Origin: CAZAFL01 sp964484465 | Lineage (GTDB): Bacteria > Bacteroidota > Ignavibacteria > UBA10030 > SZUA-254 | Direction of reading: 5' to 3' | Length of the DNA stretch: 58,550 bases | NCBI GenBank assembly: GCA_964484465.1 | Contig: CAZAFL010000021.1 | Location: forward strand, 1-58,550 | Part shown: positions 18,080-26,478 of the stretch, one piece after another | Position numbering within the stretch: position 1 is the stretch's first letter | Layout: every line of letters begins with the position of its first letter | Position numbers and translations under genes: made by a program | Notes under the pieces: generated by a model | Seen by the model: only the letters and a program-made list of their open reading frames with translations | What the model was told of the DNA's origin: nothing | Database searches by the model: none

Positions 18080-18692
18080 AGTCGGCTTTGTCATTGTGAT
18101 CGCCTGCAGTTTAATGCTGGTGAATCTTGAGGATTGTAAAGAGAGCGGTACGGCACCATTTGTCCCGGGCGAGTTAGAAACACTGATACCGTTAAATGTG
18201 GGGGCTCAATGGAAATACAGGCAGGTCAATTATTATACTACGCCGCCCTTTTCCGACACTGTGAATGTTACCAAGAGAATTTTAAACCAGATTACCAATT
18301 CGTCGCTTATATATTATACGATAGTGGAATCGACGCAAACATCACTCTCGGGAAGTTTTTCAGAAGCAGTTACCGACAATGAATATATCTGGTATCCTGC
18401 AGGAAATCTGCTACTGCCAAAGATTTTGCTGAAAAAGCCAATTGAGGTGGGAACTCAATGGTTTGTCAACGGAAGAGATACGATTGGAGGGGTTCTGAAA
18501 ATTATACAGACCGATGCAACAGTGAATTTATTCGGCAGGACATTCGAAAATGCAATTTTGGTTGAGGCGAATCCTTCATCCATTTTCCAGAAGCAAGAAT
18601 TCTTTATTGTCCCGAAAGTTGGCATCGTATTGGAAAATGGAAAAGTCGGTCTGGGAGGATATGTGCGTGAGTTAGTAAGTACGAATTTCTGA
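18060..18692 (+). CDS. Uncharacterised exported protein
   Basis: The 210-residue product starts at GTG 18060, inside the end of the previous gene. It has an N-terminal hydrophobic signal (VGFVIVIACSLMLV) followed by a beta-rich domain beginning ETLIPLNVGAQWKYR, a pattern seen in small secreted or lipoprotein beta-sandwich proteins of this lineage. A Cys at residue 26 (NLEDC) is not in a proper lipobox. I do not recognise a characterised family. Confidence 0.65.
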   Translation: MRKSTYKVGFVIVIACSLMLVNLEDCKESGTAPFVPGELETLIPLNVGAQWKYRQVNYYTTPPFSDTVNVTKRILNQITNSSLIYYTIVESTQTSLSGSFSEAVTDNEYIWYPAGNLLLPKILLKKPIEVGTQWFVNGRDTIGGVLKIIQTDATVNLFGRTFENAILVEANPSSIFQKQEFFIVPKVGIVLENGKVGLGGYVRELVSTNF

Positions 18693-18693
18693 T

Positions 18694-18711
18694 CTCTCTG
18701 CGGTCTCTGCG
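18694..18711. repeat. Short CTCTGCG direct repeat in intergenic DNA
   Basis: CTCTCTGCGGTCTCTGCG contains CTCTGCG twice, 9 bases apart, 10 bases before an ACCACGGA. A related fragment (GACCACGGAGTCTCTGA) sits just after icd at about 35679-35695. These look like remnants of a dispersed intergenic sequence family; nothing more can be said from two copies. Confidence 0.35.
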
Positions 18712-18801
18712 TTTTATCTTACCACGGAAGATAAACGGGTTCCCGTATGCTGGCAGGTAAAAGGAAAAACAGAGAATATTATGTTTATTATTTGAATACA
18801 T

Positions 18802-20286
18802 ATGTCAAAAACTAATCAGGCAAGTGATACGCAACTGATGGACAAAATTGTCTCGCTTTGCAAGCGGCGAGGTTTTATTTTTCAATCGAGCGAGATCTAC
18901 GGTGGATTGAATGGCGCATGGGATTACGGACCGCTCGGTGTTGAACTTCTTCGCAACATCAAGGATGCATGGTGGAAGGCGATGACGTATCGTGAAGATG
19001 TCGAAGGCATCGATGCGGCCATTCTGATGCATCCACGTGTGTGGGAAGCATCCGGGCATGTGGAGAATTTCACCGATCCCATGGTGGATTGCAAACAATG
19101 TAAAGCGAGATATCGCCTGGACATTCTATTTGAAGAGTTATCGATGAAAAAAAAGAAGGAGGTTTTGCGAGAGCTTGATCCTCAGAAATTTCAGGGCCAG
19201 CTTCAGGATGAGATCGTTGTATCAGAATTCCAAAAATTGTCTGAATCCACACCTGACGCCATCCTTAAATCACTCAGCTGTCCGAATTGCGGAAACAAGA
19301 ATACATTCACCGATGCTCGTAAGTTCAATCTCATGTTCAAAACATTTGTCGGTCCCGTTGAAGATACAAACGCGGTCGTTTACCTCCGTCCTGAAACTGC
19401 GCAGGGAATTTTTGTCAATTTCCTCAATGTGCAATCTGCCTCCCGGCAAAAACTTCCTTTTGGCATTGCCCAGATTGGGAAGGCGTTCCGGAACGAAATC
19501 AACACGAAAAATTTTCTTTTCAGAACGCGTGAATTTGAGCAGATGGAAATGCAGTTCTTTGTCAAAAAGGGAACCGATGAACATTGGTTTGAGTACTGGC
19601 GAGGGCAACGTATGCAGTGGTTTGTCGATTTCGGGATGAAGCAGGAAAAACTTCGCTGGCATCAGCATCCTGCCGACAAGCTTGCCCATTATGCGAAGGA
19701 TGCGTATGACATCGAGTATGAATTTCCGTTCGGGTGGGGTGAAATAGAGGGTATTCATAATCGCACTGATTACGACCTCTCCCGCCATGAGGAATTCTCA
19801 GGAAAAAGTCTGAAGTATTTCGACGAGCAGACAAAGGAGCGGTATGTCCCCTATATCATCGAAACATCCGTGGGCGCAAGTCGTTCTCTGATGGCATTTC
19901 TGGTCGACGCATATTGCGAGGAAGAAGCACCGACTGCCGAGGGCACTTCTGAGACAAGAACGGTGTTAAAGTTTCATCCAAGGCTGGCTCCGATAAAAGC
20001 CGCAGTGTTTCCCCTTGTTAATCGTGACGGAATGCCCGAAACAGCAAGGAAAATTGAACAAGAACTCCGCCCCCATCTTCGTGTGTTTTATGATGACAGT
20101 GGAGCTGTGGGAAGGCGCTACCGGCGACAGGATGAAATCGGAACTCCGTTCTGTATTACGGTCGATTCCCAAACGCTGCAGGATGCAACGGTGACAGTAC
20201 GGGACCGGGACACAATGGTACAGGAACGTGTTGCTTCAAGTCAGCTTCTAAGTTATCTCAACGAGAAACTCAACATTTTAAAATAA
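18802..20286 (+). CDS. glyQS: Glycine--tRNA ligase, homodimeric class II type
   Basis: This 494-residue enzyme charges tRNA-Gly. It is the single-chain (eukaryote/archaea-like) form, not the alpha2beta2 GlyQ/GlyS form. Class II motif 1 lies around GPLGVELLRNIK. Motif 2 includes FGIAQIGKAFRNEI and RTREFEQMEMQFF, and motif 3 includes ETSVGASRSLMAFL. An insertion domain of about 100 residues carries two Cys pairs (CKQC and CPNC), a possible zinc site. The C-terminal anticodon-binding domain starts near APIKAAVFPLV. No T-box leader or Shine-Dalgarno sequence is visible upstream. A lipoprotein gene follows 11 bases later. Confidence 0.97.
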   Translation: MSKTNQASDTQLMDKIVSLCKRRGFIFQSSEIYGGLNGAWDYGPLGVELLRNIKDAWWKAMTYREDVEGIDAAILMHPRVWEASGHVENFTDPMVDCKQCKARYRLDILFEELSMKKKKEVLRELDPQKFQGQLQDEIVVSEFQKLSESTPDAILKSLSCPNCGNKNTFTDARKFNLMFKTFVGPVEDTNAVVYLRPETAQGIFVNFLNVQSASRQKLPFGIAQIGKAFRNEINTKNFLFRTREFEQMEMQFFVKKGTDEHWFEYWRGQRMQWFVDFGMKQEKLRWHQHPADKLAHYAKDAYDIEYEFPFGWGEIEGIHNRTDYDLSRHEEFSGKSLKYFDEQTKERYVPYIIETSVGASRSLMAFLVDAYCEEEAPTAEGTSETRTVLKFHPRLAPIKAAVFPLVNRDGMPETARKIEQELRPHLRVFYDDSGAVGRRYRRQDEIGTPFCITVDSQTLQDATVTVRDRDTMVQERVASSQLLSYLNEKLNILK

Positions 20287-20297
20287 TATTTGACATC

Positions 20298-21257
20298 ATG
20301 CAGTTTTTTAGAATATTCTTACCCCTTACAGTGGCGGTCTTGTTGTTCGGCTGTGGTAAAGATGACAGTACAAGGGTTGTAGGGCCCCCCGGAGGGAATC
20401 GTACTCCGCTGAACCCTGTTTCGAATTTGGAAGCATATTCGGCGAGTGATACATCTGTGGGTCTCGCCTGGGTTCTCTCTTCGAGTGAAAGCAATCCGGA
20501 TTTCAATAATTATTATGTTCGTGTGAAAGATGCGACCGGAATAATTGTTACGCACACAGTTGCTCCGAAAGGGGAAAGCGGAGTTGTCGTGAACGGGTTA
20601 GCGCCGGGTGTGGTCTATGTTTTTGAAGTCAGCGCTGCCGCAGTTTTCGGTTCTTCCACATATATGAGCAGCGTTTCGCGGTCAATCCGATGGGCTCCAG
20701 CCCGACGAATGGACACACTTGCAACCGGACAAGCCATCAATGTTTATGAAACTTCTGACTCCAGCGGTATTCATAGCGGGCTTGTGTTTTACGACCCGGT
20801 ATCAGGAATGCCAAAGGTCGTTTCCACATCGAATCCGGGAGCGGACAGTCTTTCAATCGACCTGTACATTCGATCTGAGTCGATTCATAATGTTTCCATG
20901 AGGAGTCCGTCGTTGTTACACCCAACATGGAAGAGAACGATTTTCTCTACCGCAATCGGTGAGCCGGCAGATTCACTGGATGACCCGCGATATTCACCCC
21001 CCGATACCGCGCTCTATAGAATTACGTCGATTATCATTGATTCAGCCGCCTCTCCAGCCTCGGAAATCTACTATTTCAAAACTGATGATGGGCATTATGG
21101 CCGGATTCTCCTCAAACTGAACCCCGGCAACAATACTCTTATCTGGGGAAAAAGTCCCGCACAATATTTAACGATGGAGATTTCTTACCAGACAATCCCC
21201 TATAATCGTTATTCGAAATCGGTTCCCGTCATACGAACAAATTATTGCGAGAAATAG
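20298..21257 (+). CDS. Lipoprotein with fibronectin type III domain
   Basis: The 319-residue product has a lipoprotein signal with lipobox LLFGC (Cys about 19) and a fibronectin type III domain at about residues 35-120 (NPVSNLEAYSASDTSVGLAW through VNGLAPGVVYVFEVSA). The remaining about 200 residues are beta-rich with no recognised family. It is predicted to be anchored in the outer membrane; the role is unknown. Confidence 0.85.
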   Translation: MQFFRIFLPLTVAVLLFGCGKDDSTRVVGPPGGNRTPLNPVSNLEAYSASDTSVGLAWVLSSSESNPDFNNYYVRVKDATGIIVTHTVAPKGESGVVVNGLAPGVVYVFEVSAAAVFGSSTYMSSVSRSIRWAPARRMDTLATGQAINVYETSDSSGIHSGLVFYDPVSGMPKVVSTSNPGADSLSIDLYIRSESIHNVSMRSPSLLHPTWKRTIFSTAIGEPADSLDDPRYSPPDTALYRITSIIIDSAASPASEIYYFKTDDGHYGRILLKLNPGNNTLIWGKSPAQYLTMEISYQTIPYNRYSKSVPVIRTNYCEK

Positions 21258-21273
21258 ACTTTTTTCATATCTT
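21245..21273 (+). promoter_or_regulatory. Possible promoter of the OmpA-family lipoprotein gene
   Basis: TTGCGA (21245-21250) and TATCTT (21268-21273) are separated by 17 bases, about 50 bases before the ATG at 21326, which also has an AAGGAG ribosome-binding site. The element overlaps the end of the upstream gene. Confidence 0.4.
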
Positions 21274-21325
21274 AGCAGGAGCGTAAAAGTCTTTACCATT
21301 CACCAATTTCCGTAAGGAGCTTGTT

Positions 21326-21997
21326 ATGAAAAAATCTTTTATAGTGTTCCTTGTGGTAGTGTTATCTGCTTCACTAATGCAGATGGGATGTTCATCGAGT
21401 GATACAGTTAAAGGCGGAGCAATCGGCGCTGCAGCAGGAGGAGTGATCGGAGGAATCATTGGTAATAAGATGGGAAATACCGCAGTCGGTGCAATTATCG
21501 GCGCAGCAGTCGGGGGAACGACAGGTGCAATTATCGGGCACTACATGGATAAGCAGGCCGAAGAAATGAGGCAGGACCTGAAAGATGCAAAAATTGAACG
21601 TGTCGGCGAGGGGATAAAAATTACATTCAATTCGGGAATATTGTTCGAGACTGCAAAGTCTACATTACAACCAACTGCCAAAACCAATATTGAAAACCTC
21701 TCGAAAATTTTGAATAAATATCCAGACACGAATGTTCTTATTGAAGGGCACACGGATTCGGATGGTTCAACAGAATATAACCAAAAGCTTTCAGAGGATC
21801 GGGCAAATTCTGTTGCGGGATTTGCAAAGGGTCTTGGGGTTACGGGCTCCAGAATTACTACCGTCGGTTATGGTGAGACACAACCTATCGCTTCAAACGC
21901 GACATCGGAAGGCAAACAACAGAACCGGCGGGTCGAGATTGCAATCTTCGCGAATGATAAATTAAAAGAGGCCGCAAAGAATAACCAGCTGGAATAA
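21326..21997 (+). CDS. OmpA-family lipoprotein with glycine-zipper domain
   Basis: The 223-residue product has a lipoprotein signal ending in QMGCSSS, a glycine-zipper segment (about residues 31-72, repeated GAxxGGxxGxxIG) that may insert in or line a membrane, and a C-terminal OmpA/MotB peptidoglycan-binding domain (IEGHTDSDGSTEYNQKLSEDRA through GKQQNRRVEI). This YiaD/PAL-like layout anchors the outer membrane to the cell wall. AAGGAG precedes the ATG, and a strong hairpin terminator follows at 22029-22058. Confidence 0.95.
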   Translation: MKKSFIVFLVVVLSASLMQMGCSSSDTVKGGAIGAAAGGVIGGIIGNKMGNTAVGAIIGAAVGGTTGAIIGHYMDKQAEEMRQDLKDAKIERVGEGIKITFNSGILFETAKSTLQPTAKTNIENLSKILNKYPDTNVLIEGHTDSDGSTEYNQKLSEDRANSVAGFAKGLGVTGSRITTVGYGETQPIASNATSEGKQQNRRVEIAIFANDKLKEAAKNNQLE

Positions 21998-22028
21998 CAT
22001 ACGGGAAGGTGTGCACGAACAGTGTAAG

Positions 22029-22058
22029 AAGCCGACCGCATCAGGTCGGCTTTCTTTT
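22029..22058 (+). terminator. Rho-independent terminator after the OmpA-family gene
   Basis: AAGCCGACC (22029-22037) pairs with GGTCGGCTT (22044-22052) around the loop GCATCA, followed by TCTTTT. The 9-bp GC-rich stem and T-tract are typical. It lies between the OmpA-family stop and the ATG of the next gene. Confidence 0.88.
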
Positions 22059-22064
22059 ATTGCA

Positions 22065-23243
22065 ATGGCGAATTTCAGCATCATACGATCAAAAAGAGTC
22101 GCGGTGATTTTTGTCGTCACCATTCTGCTTGTTCATTCAGGTTATTCTCAATGGTTCAAGAATGCAGCATCCGAAGAACATGCCCAAAAAGGAATCACAC
22201 TTGTATATAATTTATCGTTTGACAGTGCGAAAGCTGAATTTCAGCAGATTCTGCGTCTCGAACCCGAACATCCGGCTGGATACTTCTTTTTAGCGATGGT
22301 AGAATGGTGGCGGATTGCCGTCGACGTCGAGGACAAAACGCGGGACAACAGGTTCATTACATTGCTCGAGAATGTAGTCGATATGTGTGATAAACGGCTC
22401 GGGAAGAATGAACATGATTCTGTCGCATTATTTTTTAAAGGGGGAGCTCTAGGATTCCGCGGGAGGTTGTATGCGTTTCGCGACGACTGGCTGAAAGCGG
22501 CAAACGATGGGCGTGTCGCACTGCAGATTGTCCGCGAGGCGTATAGCCTTTCTCCAAATAATTACGATGTCCTTCTTGGAATGGGAATTTATAACTATTA
22601 TGCTGAAGTGATCCCCGAACAGTATCCGCTTGTCAAACCGTTGATGATTTTTTTTCCGAAGGGCGATAAAGAGCAGGGCATCCGGCAATTGAAGAAGGCT
22701 TCCGAGAAGGCGACGTTTGCCAATATCGAAGCGACGTATTTTCTCGTGCAGCTATTTTACTACTACGAAAAACAATATCCCGAGGCATTGTCTCTTGCTT
22801 TGCGGCTCTATGCCCGATTTCCAAACAACCCGATTTTTGAAAAGTTTGTCGGACGCTGTTATGCCGCGACGGGGCAATGGGAAAAAATGCACAATATTTT
22901 TGCAGGAATGTTACAAGGCGTCGAACAGAAAAAGTTCGGATACGCTGCGGCAACAGAGTGTGAAGCACAATATTATCTCGGCGAATATGACATGAATACC
23001 GGCAAGTACGACTTTGCGCTTCCGCATTATTATCGTTGCGATGAAATTTCCCGAACGCTCGATAAAGACCGCTCCGCCGGATTCATGGCGATGACAAATT
23101 TAAAGATCGGTATGATTTACGATGTACAGCGAAAGCGCGATATTGCGGTGAAACAGTACAACAAGGTTCTTTCCATGACCGATTATCAGAATGCGCACGA
23201 ACAGGCGGAGCGCTATTTGAAAACCCCTTACGGTAAATTTTAA
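22065..23243 (+). CDS. Exported TPR-like protein
   Basis: The frame opens at a GTG at 22011, but that start would put the terminator hairpin inside the coding region. The ATG at 22065 gives 392 residues with a clean signal peptide (RVAVIFVVTILLVHSGYSQ). The mature protein consists of TPR-like helical repeats (GITLVYNLSFDSAKAEFQQILRLEPEHPAGYFF; YPEALSLALRLYARFPNNP; RDIAVKQYNKVL). It is probably a periplasmic scaffold; partners are unknown. It precedes a ZIP transporter by 5 bases. Confidence 0.85.
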   Translation: MANFSIIRSKRVAVIFVVTILLVHSGYSQWFKNAASEEHAQKGITLVYNLSFDSAKAEFQQILRLEPEHPAGYFFLAMVEWWRIAVDVEDKTRDNRFITLLENVVDMCDKRLGKNEHDSVALFFKGGALGFRGRLYAFRDDWLKAANDGRVALQIVREAYSLSPNNYDVLLGMGIYNYYAEVIPEQYPLVKPLMIFFPKGDKEQGIRQLKKASEKATFANIEATYFLVQLFYYYEKQYPEALSLALRLYARFPNNPIFEKFVGRCYAATGQWEKMHNIFAGMLQGVEQKKFGYAAATECEAQYYLGEYDMNTGKYDFALPHYYRCDEISRTLDKDRSAGFMAMTNLKIGMIYDVQRKRDIAVKQYNKVLSMTDYQNAHEQAERYLKTPYGKF

Positions 23244-23248
23244 TTCGC

Positions 23249-24001
23249 ATGCTTCGGATAATCATCTTCGGTTTCATCGCATCGCTTGCGGAGATTCTCG
23301 GCGGCACGCTCATCGTCCTCAGGAAAGAATGGCCAAAAAAAGTGCAGGAATATTTGATTGCCTTAAGCGCCGGGTTCCTGCTTGCGCTTGTGTTTTTTGA
23401 ATTAATGCCTGAAAGCTTCAACCTCCTCGGTGGAACCGCGTCCATATTCATTGTTATCGGGTTCGGTGTACTGCATTTTTTTGAACATACTATGGTCAGA
23501 CACCTGCACTTCGGAGAGGAAACACATCGAGAGCTTATGGTTTCACCAGTCGCCAGCATCTCTGCGTTCTCAGGATTATTCGTTCATGCATTCTTCGACG
23601 GTTTTTCGATTTCCGCCGGCATGCAGTATGATTTCTTCATCGGGCTGCTCATTTTTATCGCCATTCTTCTTCATAAATTTCCGGAAGGGTTAACGATTGC
23701 CTCGATCATGCTCGCGGCAAATCAGCCGCGCAAGCGCGCGTTCATTGCGTCATTAGCGATAGGTGTTGCAACAATGCTCGGCATTGCAGTGGTGTTCTTC
23801 CTTGCGAGTTCGGGTCAGCGTGCAATCGGAATTTCCTTTGCCTGCTCGGCGGGCATCGCAACGTATGTGGGTGCGAGTGACTTGATACCCGAAATCAACC
23901 GGTCAGGGAACCGTATTACTCCGTTGATCGTATTCGGCGGGATGGTCTTGTTTTACTGCAGCAAGGAGATAATTCAGAGGGTATTATTTTCGGGGGCTTA
24001 A
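23249..24001 (+). CDS. ZIP-family divalent metal transporter
   Basis: The 250-residue protein has eight hydrophobic segments and the two ZIP signature helices, HAFFDGFSI (TM4) and HKFPEGLTI (TM5), whose His/Asp/Glu residues bind Zn2+ and related metals. A His-containing loop (HTMVRHLHFGEETH) lies between TM3 and TM4. ZIP proteins import Zn, Fe or Mn into the cytoplasm; specificity cannot be read here. It follows the TPR gene by 5 bases and its stop overlaps the stop of the convergent PorV/PorQ gene. Confidence 0.93.
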   Translation: MLRIIIFGFIASLAEILGGTLIVLRKEWPKKVQEYLIALSAGFLLALVFFELMPESFNLLGGTASIFIVIGFGVLHFFEHTMVRHLHFGEETHRELMVSPVASISAFSGLFVHAFFDGFSISAGMQYDFFIGLLIFIAILLHKFPEGLTIASIMLAANQPRKRAFIASLAIGVATMLGIAVVFFLASSGQRAIGISFACSAGIATYVGASDLIPEINRSGNRITPLIVFGGMVLFYCSKEIIQRVLFSGA

Positions 24002-24960
24002 AAATTTACTGCGACGCTAATACGGTGCAATCCTCCGATTGAACCGTATGAAGTGTAGGCATAATCGAATGTATATATCTCCGTAGTGATCCCGCCACCG
24101 GCAGAAAGCCCCGCAAGTCCTGCACTTGTTCCAAGTTCAACATCCTTCCGCAGTTCATTGTTATAACCGATGCGCAGTGCAACGTTCGGACTCGCGGAAA
24201 ATTCCGCTCCCACAGAAAAGGCTTTTAAATGGTCCGAAAATGTCTTCTGTTCTTCATTCAGTTTATGCAGGTTGATGAGCAAAACTACCGGCAGATGTTC
24301 CGGATAGATGGACACGCCGACGTTAAAATCCAACGGAAGGTTTTCTCTTGTCGATAGATACGGGCTGATTTGTGTTCCAAGATTCAACAGGCTTGCACCG
24401 ATGAGTATGCGGTCCGGAACCGCAATATATTGTACGCCCAGATCGAGGGCAACTGCGCTCGAATGTACTTCGGCGATGGATGAATAGATAAATTTGACAT
24501 TTGCGCCATAATGAAGACCGTTTGGAAGCTCACCACCATAGCCGACAAGCAATGCCAACTCTCCCGCACCGAATGTTCCCAGATCCTGCCCTTCTTCACC
24601 AGTCCGCTTGAACTCACCATAATTGATGTACTCAATTCCTGCACCAATGAAACCTAGCTCTGAAATTGATTCTGCAAAACTCGCATAACCAGCATTGATA
24701 TCGAGCAAATGTTTAAAATAACCGAACGAAACTTTGCGATTGCCTAAACTGCTGAGGCCGCCGGGATTGTAAAAAATAATATTCGGGTCATCGGTCATCG
24801 TGGTAAAGCTGCCGCCCAGGGCGGCGGCACGGGCTCCCACATCATTCCGTAGAAAGTCATATGTTGTGTTCCCCTGAGCGTTCCCACTCGTCGAAACGAG
24901 AATAAGGATAGCCGCGACGGCCGGTGTGCAGAAAAATATTGTTGGAAGTATTTTCCTCAT
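23998..24960 (-). CDS. PorV/PorQ-family outer-membrane protein
   Basis: The 320-residue product has a signal peptide and then the family hallmark NVGARAAALGGSFTTMTDDPNIIFYNPGGL, followed by alternating beta-strand sequence as in FadL-like 14-stranded barrels. PorV and PorQ are outer-membrane shuttle/anchor proteins of the type IX secretion system, though many paralogues exist in this lineage. The two T9SS cargo proteins in this window suggest relevance but are not adjacent. It is divergent from the phosphohexomutase gene and has its own promoter-like element at 24978-25006. Confidence 0.88.
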   Translation of the reverse strand: MRKILPTIFFCTPAVAAILILVSTSGNAQGNTTYDFLRNDVGARAAALGGSFTTMTDDPNIIFYNPGGLSSLGNRKVSFGYFKHLLDINAGYASFAESISELGFIGAGIEYINYGEFKRTGEEGQDLGTFGAGELALLVGYGGELPNGLHYGANVKFIYSSIAEVHSSAVALDLGVQYIAVPDRILIGASLLNLGTQISPYLSTRENLPLDFNVGVSIYPEHLPVVLLINLHKLNEEQKTFSDHLKAFSVGAEFSASPNVALRIGYNNELRKDVELGTSAGLAGLSAGGGITTEIYTFDYAYTSYGSIGGLHRISVAVNF

Positions 24961-24977
24961 GTGTAAAATCGTACATG

Positions 24978-25006
24978 AATCTATGAAAATAATGTTTGAG
25001 ATTCAA
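24978..25006 (-). promoter_or_regulatory. Promoter of the PorV/PorQ gene
   Basis: On the minus strand TTGAAT (25001-25006) and TAGATT (24978-24983) are separated by 17 bases, just upstream of the start codon at 24960. The spacing is ideal and the hexamers are near consensus. Confidence 0.45.
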
Positions 25007-25040
25007 GCGTAACCATGGTGCTGCCGATGACTTGTTGTTC

Positions 25041-25069
25041 TTGATTATCAGCTCCTTCTTTGCTACATT
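25041..25069 (+). promoter_or_regulatory. Promoter of the phosphohexomutase-EutN operon
   Basis: TTGATT (25041-25046) and TACATT (25064-25069) are separated by 17 bases. The expected start near 25076 is only about 5 bases before the first possible ATG (25081) and about 32 before the ATG at 25108, which favours the latter as the start codon. Confidence 0.5.
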
Positions 25070-25107
25070 CAATTCTGAAAATGTCTAAAGGATCAGTGTC
25101 GGCGAAT

Positions 25108-26478
25108 ATGTCTTTGATGATTGGGGTTTCCGGTATCCGAGGTGTCTTCGGCGCAAGCCTTACACCGGAAATTATCGTCAAGTATTCTTCGGCATTTGCA
25201 GAATATTGTAAGGGAGGGAAAGTTGTTATCGGTCGAGACGGGAGGATCACCGGGAAAATAATCGGCAACCTGGTTGCTTCGACCCTGCTCTCGATGGGGT
25301 GCGACGTCATTGGGGTGGGTATTGCCCCTACCCCCACCATCCAGATTGCGGTTGAACAGCTTCATGCAGCGGGGGGGATTTCTATTACCGCGAGTCATAA
25401 CCCGATTCAATGGAACGGCCTGAAGTTTATCGGAAAAAGCGGGATGTTTCTCACTGCCGAAGAGAACAGACGCTTCTGGTCTATTGCCGAAAAGAATAAA
25501 CCCCTGTATGTTCCGTGGGATAAACTGGGAAAGCATCAGTCGGATGATTCATTTCTTCGTCAGCATATCGACATGGTCATGAACCTGCAGTATGTGAACG
25601 TCGATCAAATTCAGAAAAGGAAATTCAAAGTCGTTGTCGATTGTATTAACGCCGCGGGCGGTCTGATACTTCCGCATTTTTTGAAAACACTGGGATGTGA
25701 CGTCATTGAAATGAATTGCGACGTGAGCGGTATCTTCGCCCGGACTCCGGAGCCAGTCCCTGAAAACTTGGCGGCGCTCTGCAAACGGGTGAGAGATGAG
25801 CAAGCGCACCTTGGTATTGCCGTCGACCCGGATGTTGACCGGTTGGTGCTGATTAATGAATTGGGAGAACCCTTCGGCGAGGAATATACTATAACGACTG
25901 TAGTGCAATTTGTTCTCAGCCATCGTAACGCCCGCAAACAAAATCCTCCGCCAACGGTTGTTGTTAATCTTTCTACAACGCGCGCTGTCGACGACGTTGC
26001 CCGGCAGTTTGGTGCCAGGGTTATTCGTACTCCTGTCGGGGAAATCAACGTCGCCCGGAAAATGAAGCAAATTGGTGCTCTCGTGGGAGGTGAGGGAAGC
26101 GGCGGAGTGATATTACCGGCGGTGCATTATGGGAGAGACGCCATCGTAGGAACAGGGCTTATCCTGCAGTACCTGGCGGAACTTGACTGCACACTTTCGG
26201 AGCTCAAGAGCGGTTTGCCCCAGTATGCTATAGCAAAATCTAAGGTCGAGTTGACAAACCGCCATCCCGATGAACTCCTTGATGAACTGAAAAGCCGGTC
26301 GACGCAAAATGGCAATATGAATTCGGAAGACGGGTTGAAGTTTGATTATGAAGATTCATGGGTGCACCTGCGAAAATCGAATACCGAGCCCATAATCCGG
26401 ATCATCTCTGAAGCACCAACGCTTCCGCAGGCGCAAGAATTAGTGCAACGGTATACGAAACAGATTCTTTCATTATGA
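25108..26478 (+). CDS. Phosphohexomutase (GlmM / phosphomannomutase family)
   Basis: The alpha-D-phosphohexomutase interconverts 1- and 6-phosphates of a hexose; GlmM acts on glucosamine for peptidoglycan precursors. Visible motifs are VSGIRGVFG near the start, the phosphoserine loop TASHNP, the metal loop DPDVDR, the sugar-specificity loop GGEGSGGV and the C-terminal phosphate-binding RKSNTEPIIRI. Starts are possible at 25081 (465 residues) and 25108 (456 residues). The latter matches the family start (MSLMIGVSGIRG) and the promoter. It is coupled by ATGA to a microcompartment vertex gene. Glucosamine or mannose/glucose specificity cannot be settled by eye. Confidence 0.9.
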   Translation: MSLMIGVSGIRGVFGASLTPEIIVKYSSAFAEYCKGGKVVIGRDGRITGKIIGNLVASTLLSMGCDVIGVGIAPTPTIQIAVEQLHAAGGISITASHNPIQWNGLKFIGKSGMFLTAEENRRFWSIAEKNKPLYVPWDKLGKHQSDDSFLRQHIDMVMNLQYVNVDQIQKRKFKVVVDCINAAGGLILPHFLKTLGCDVIEMNCDVSGIFARTPEPVPENLAALCKRVRDEQAHLGIAVDPDVDRLVLINELGEPFGEEYTITTVVQFVLSHRNARKQNPPPTVVVNLSTTRAVDDVARQFGARVIRTPVGEINVARKMKQIGALVGGEGSGGVILPAVHYGRDAIVGTGLILQYLAELDCTLSELKSGLPQYAIAKSKVELTNRHPDELLDELKSRSTQNGNMNSEDGLKFDYEDSWVHLRKSNTEPIIRIISEAPTLPQAQELVQRYTKQILSL

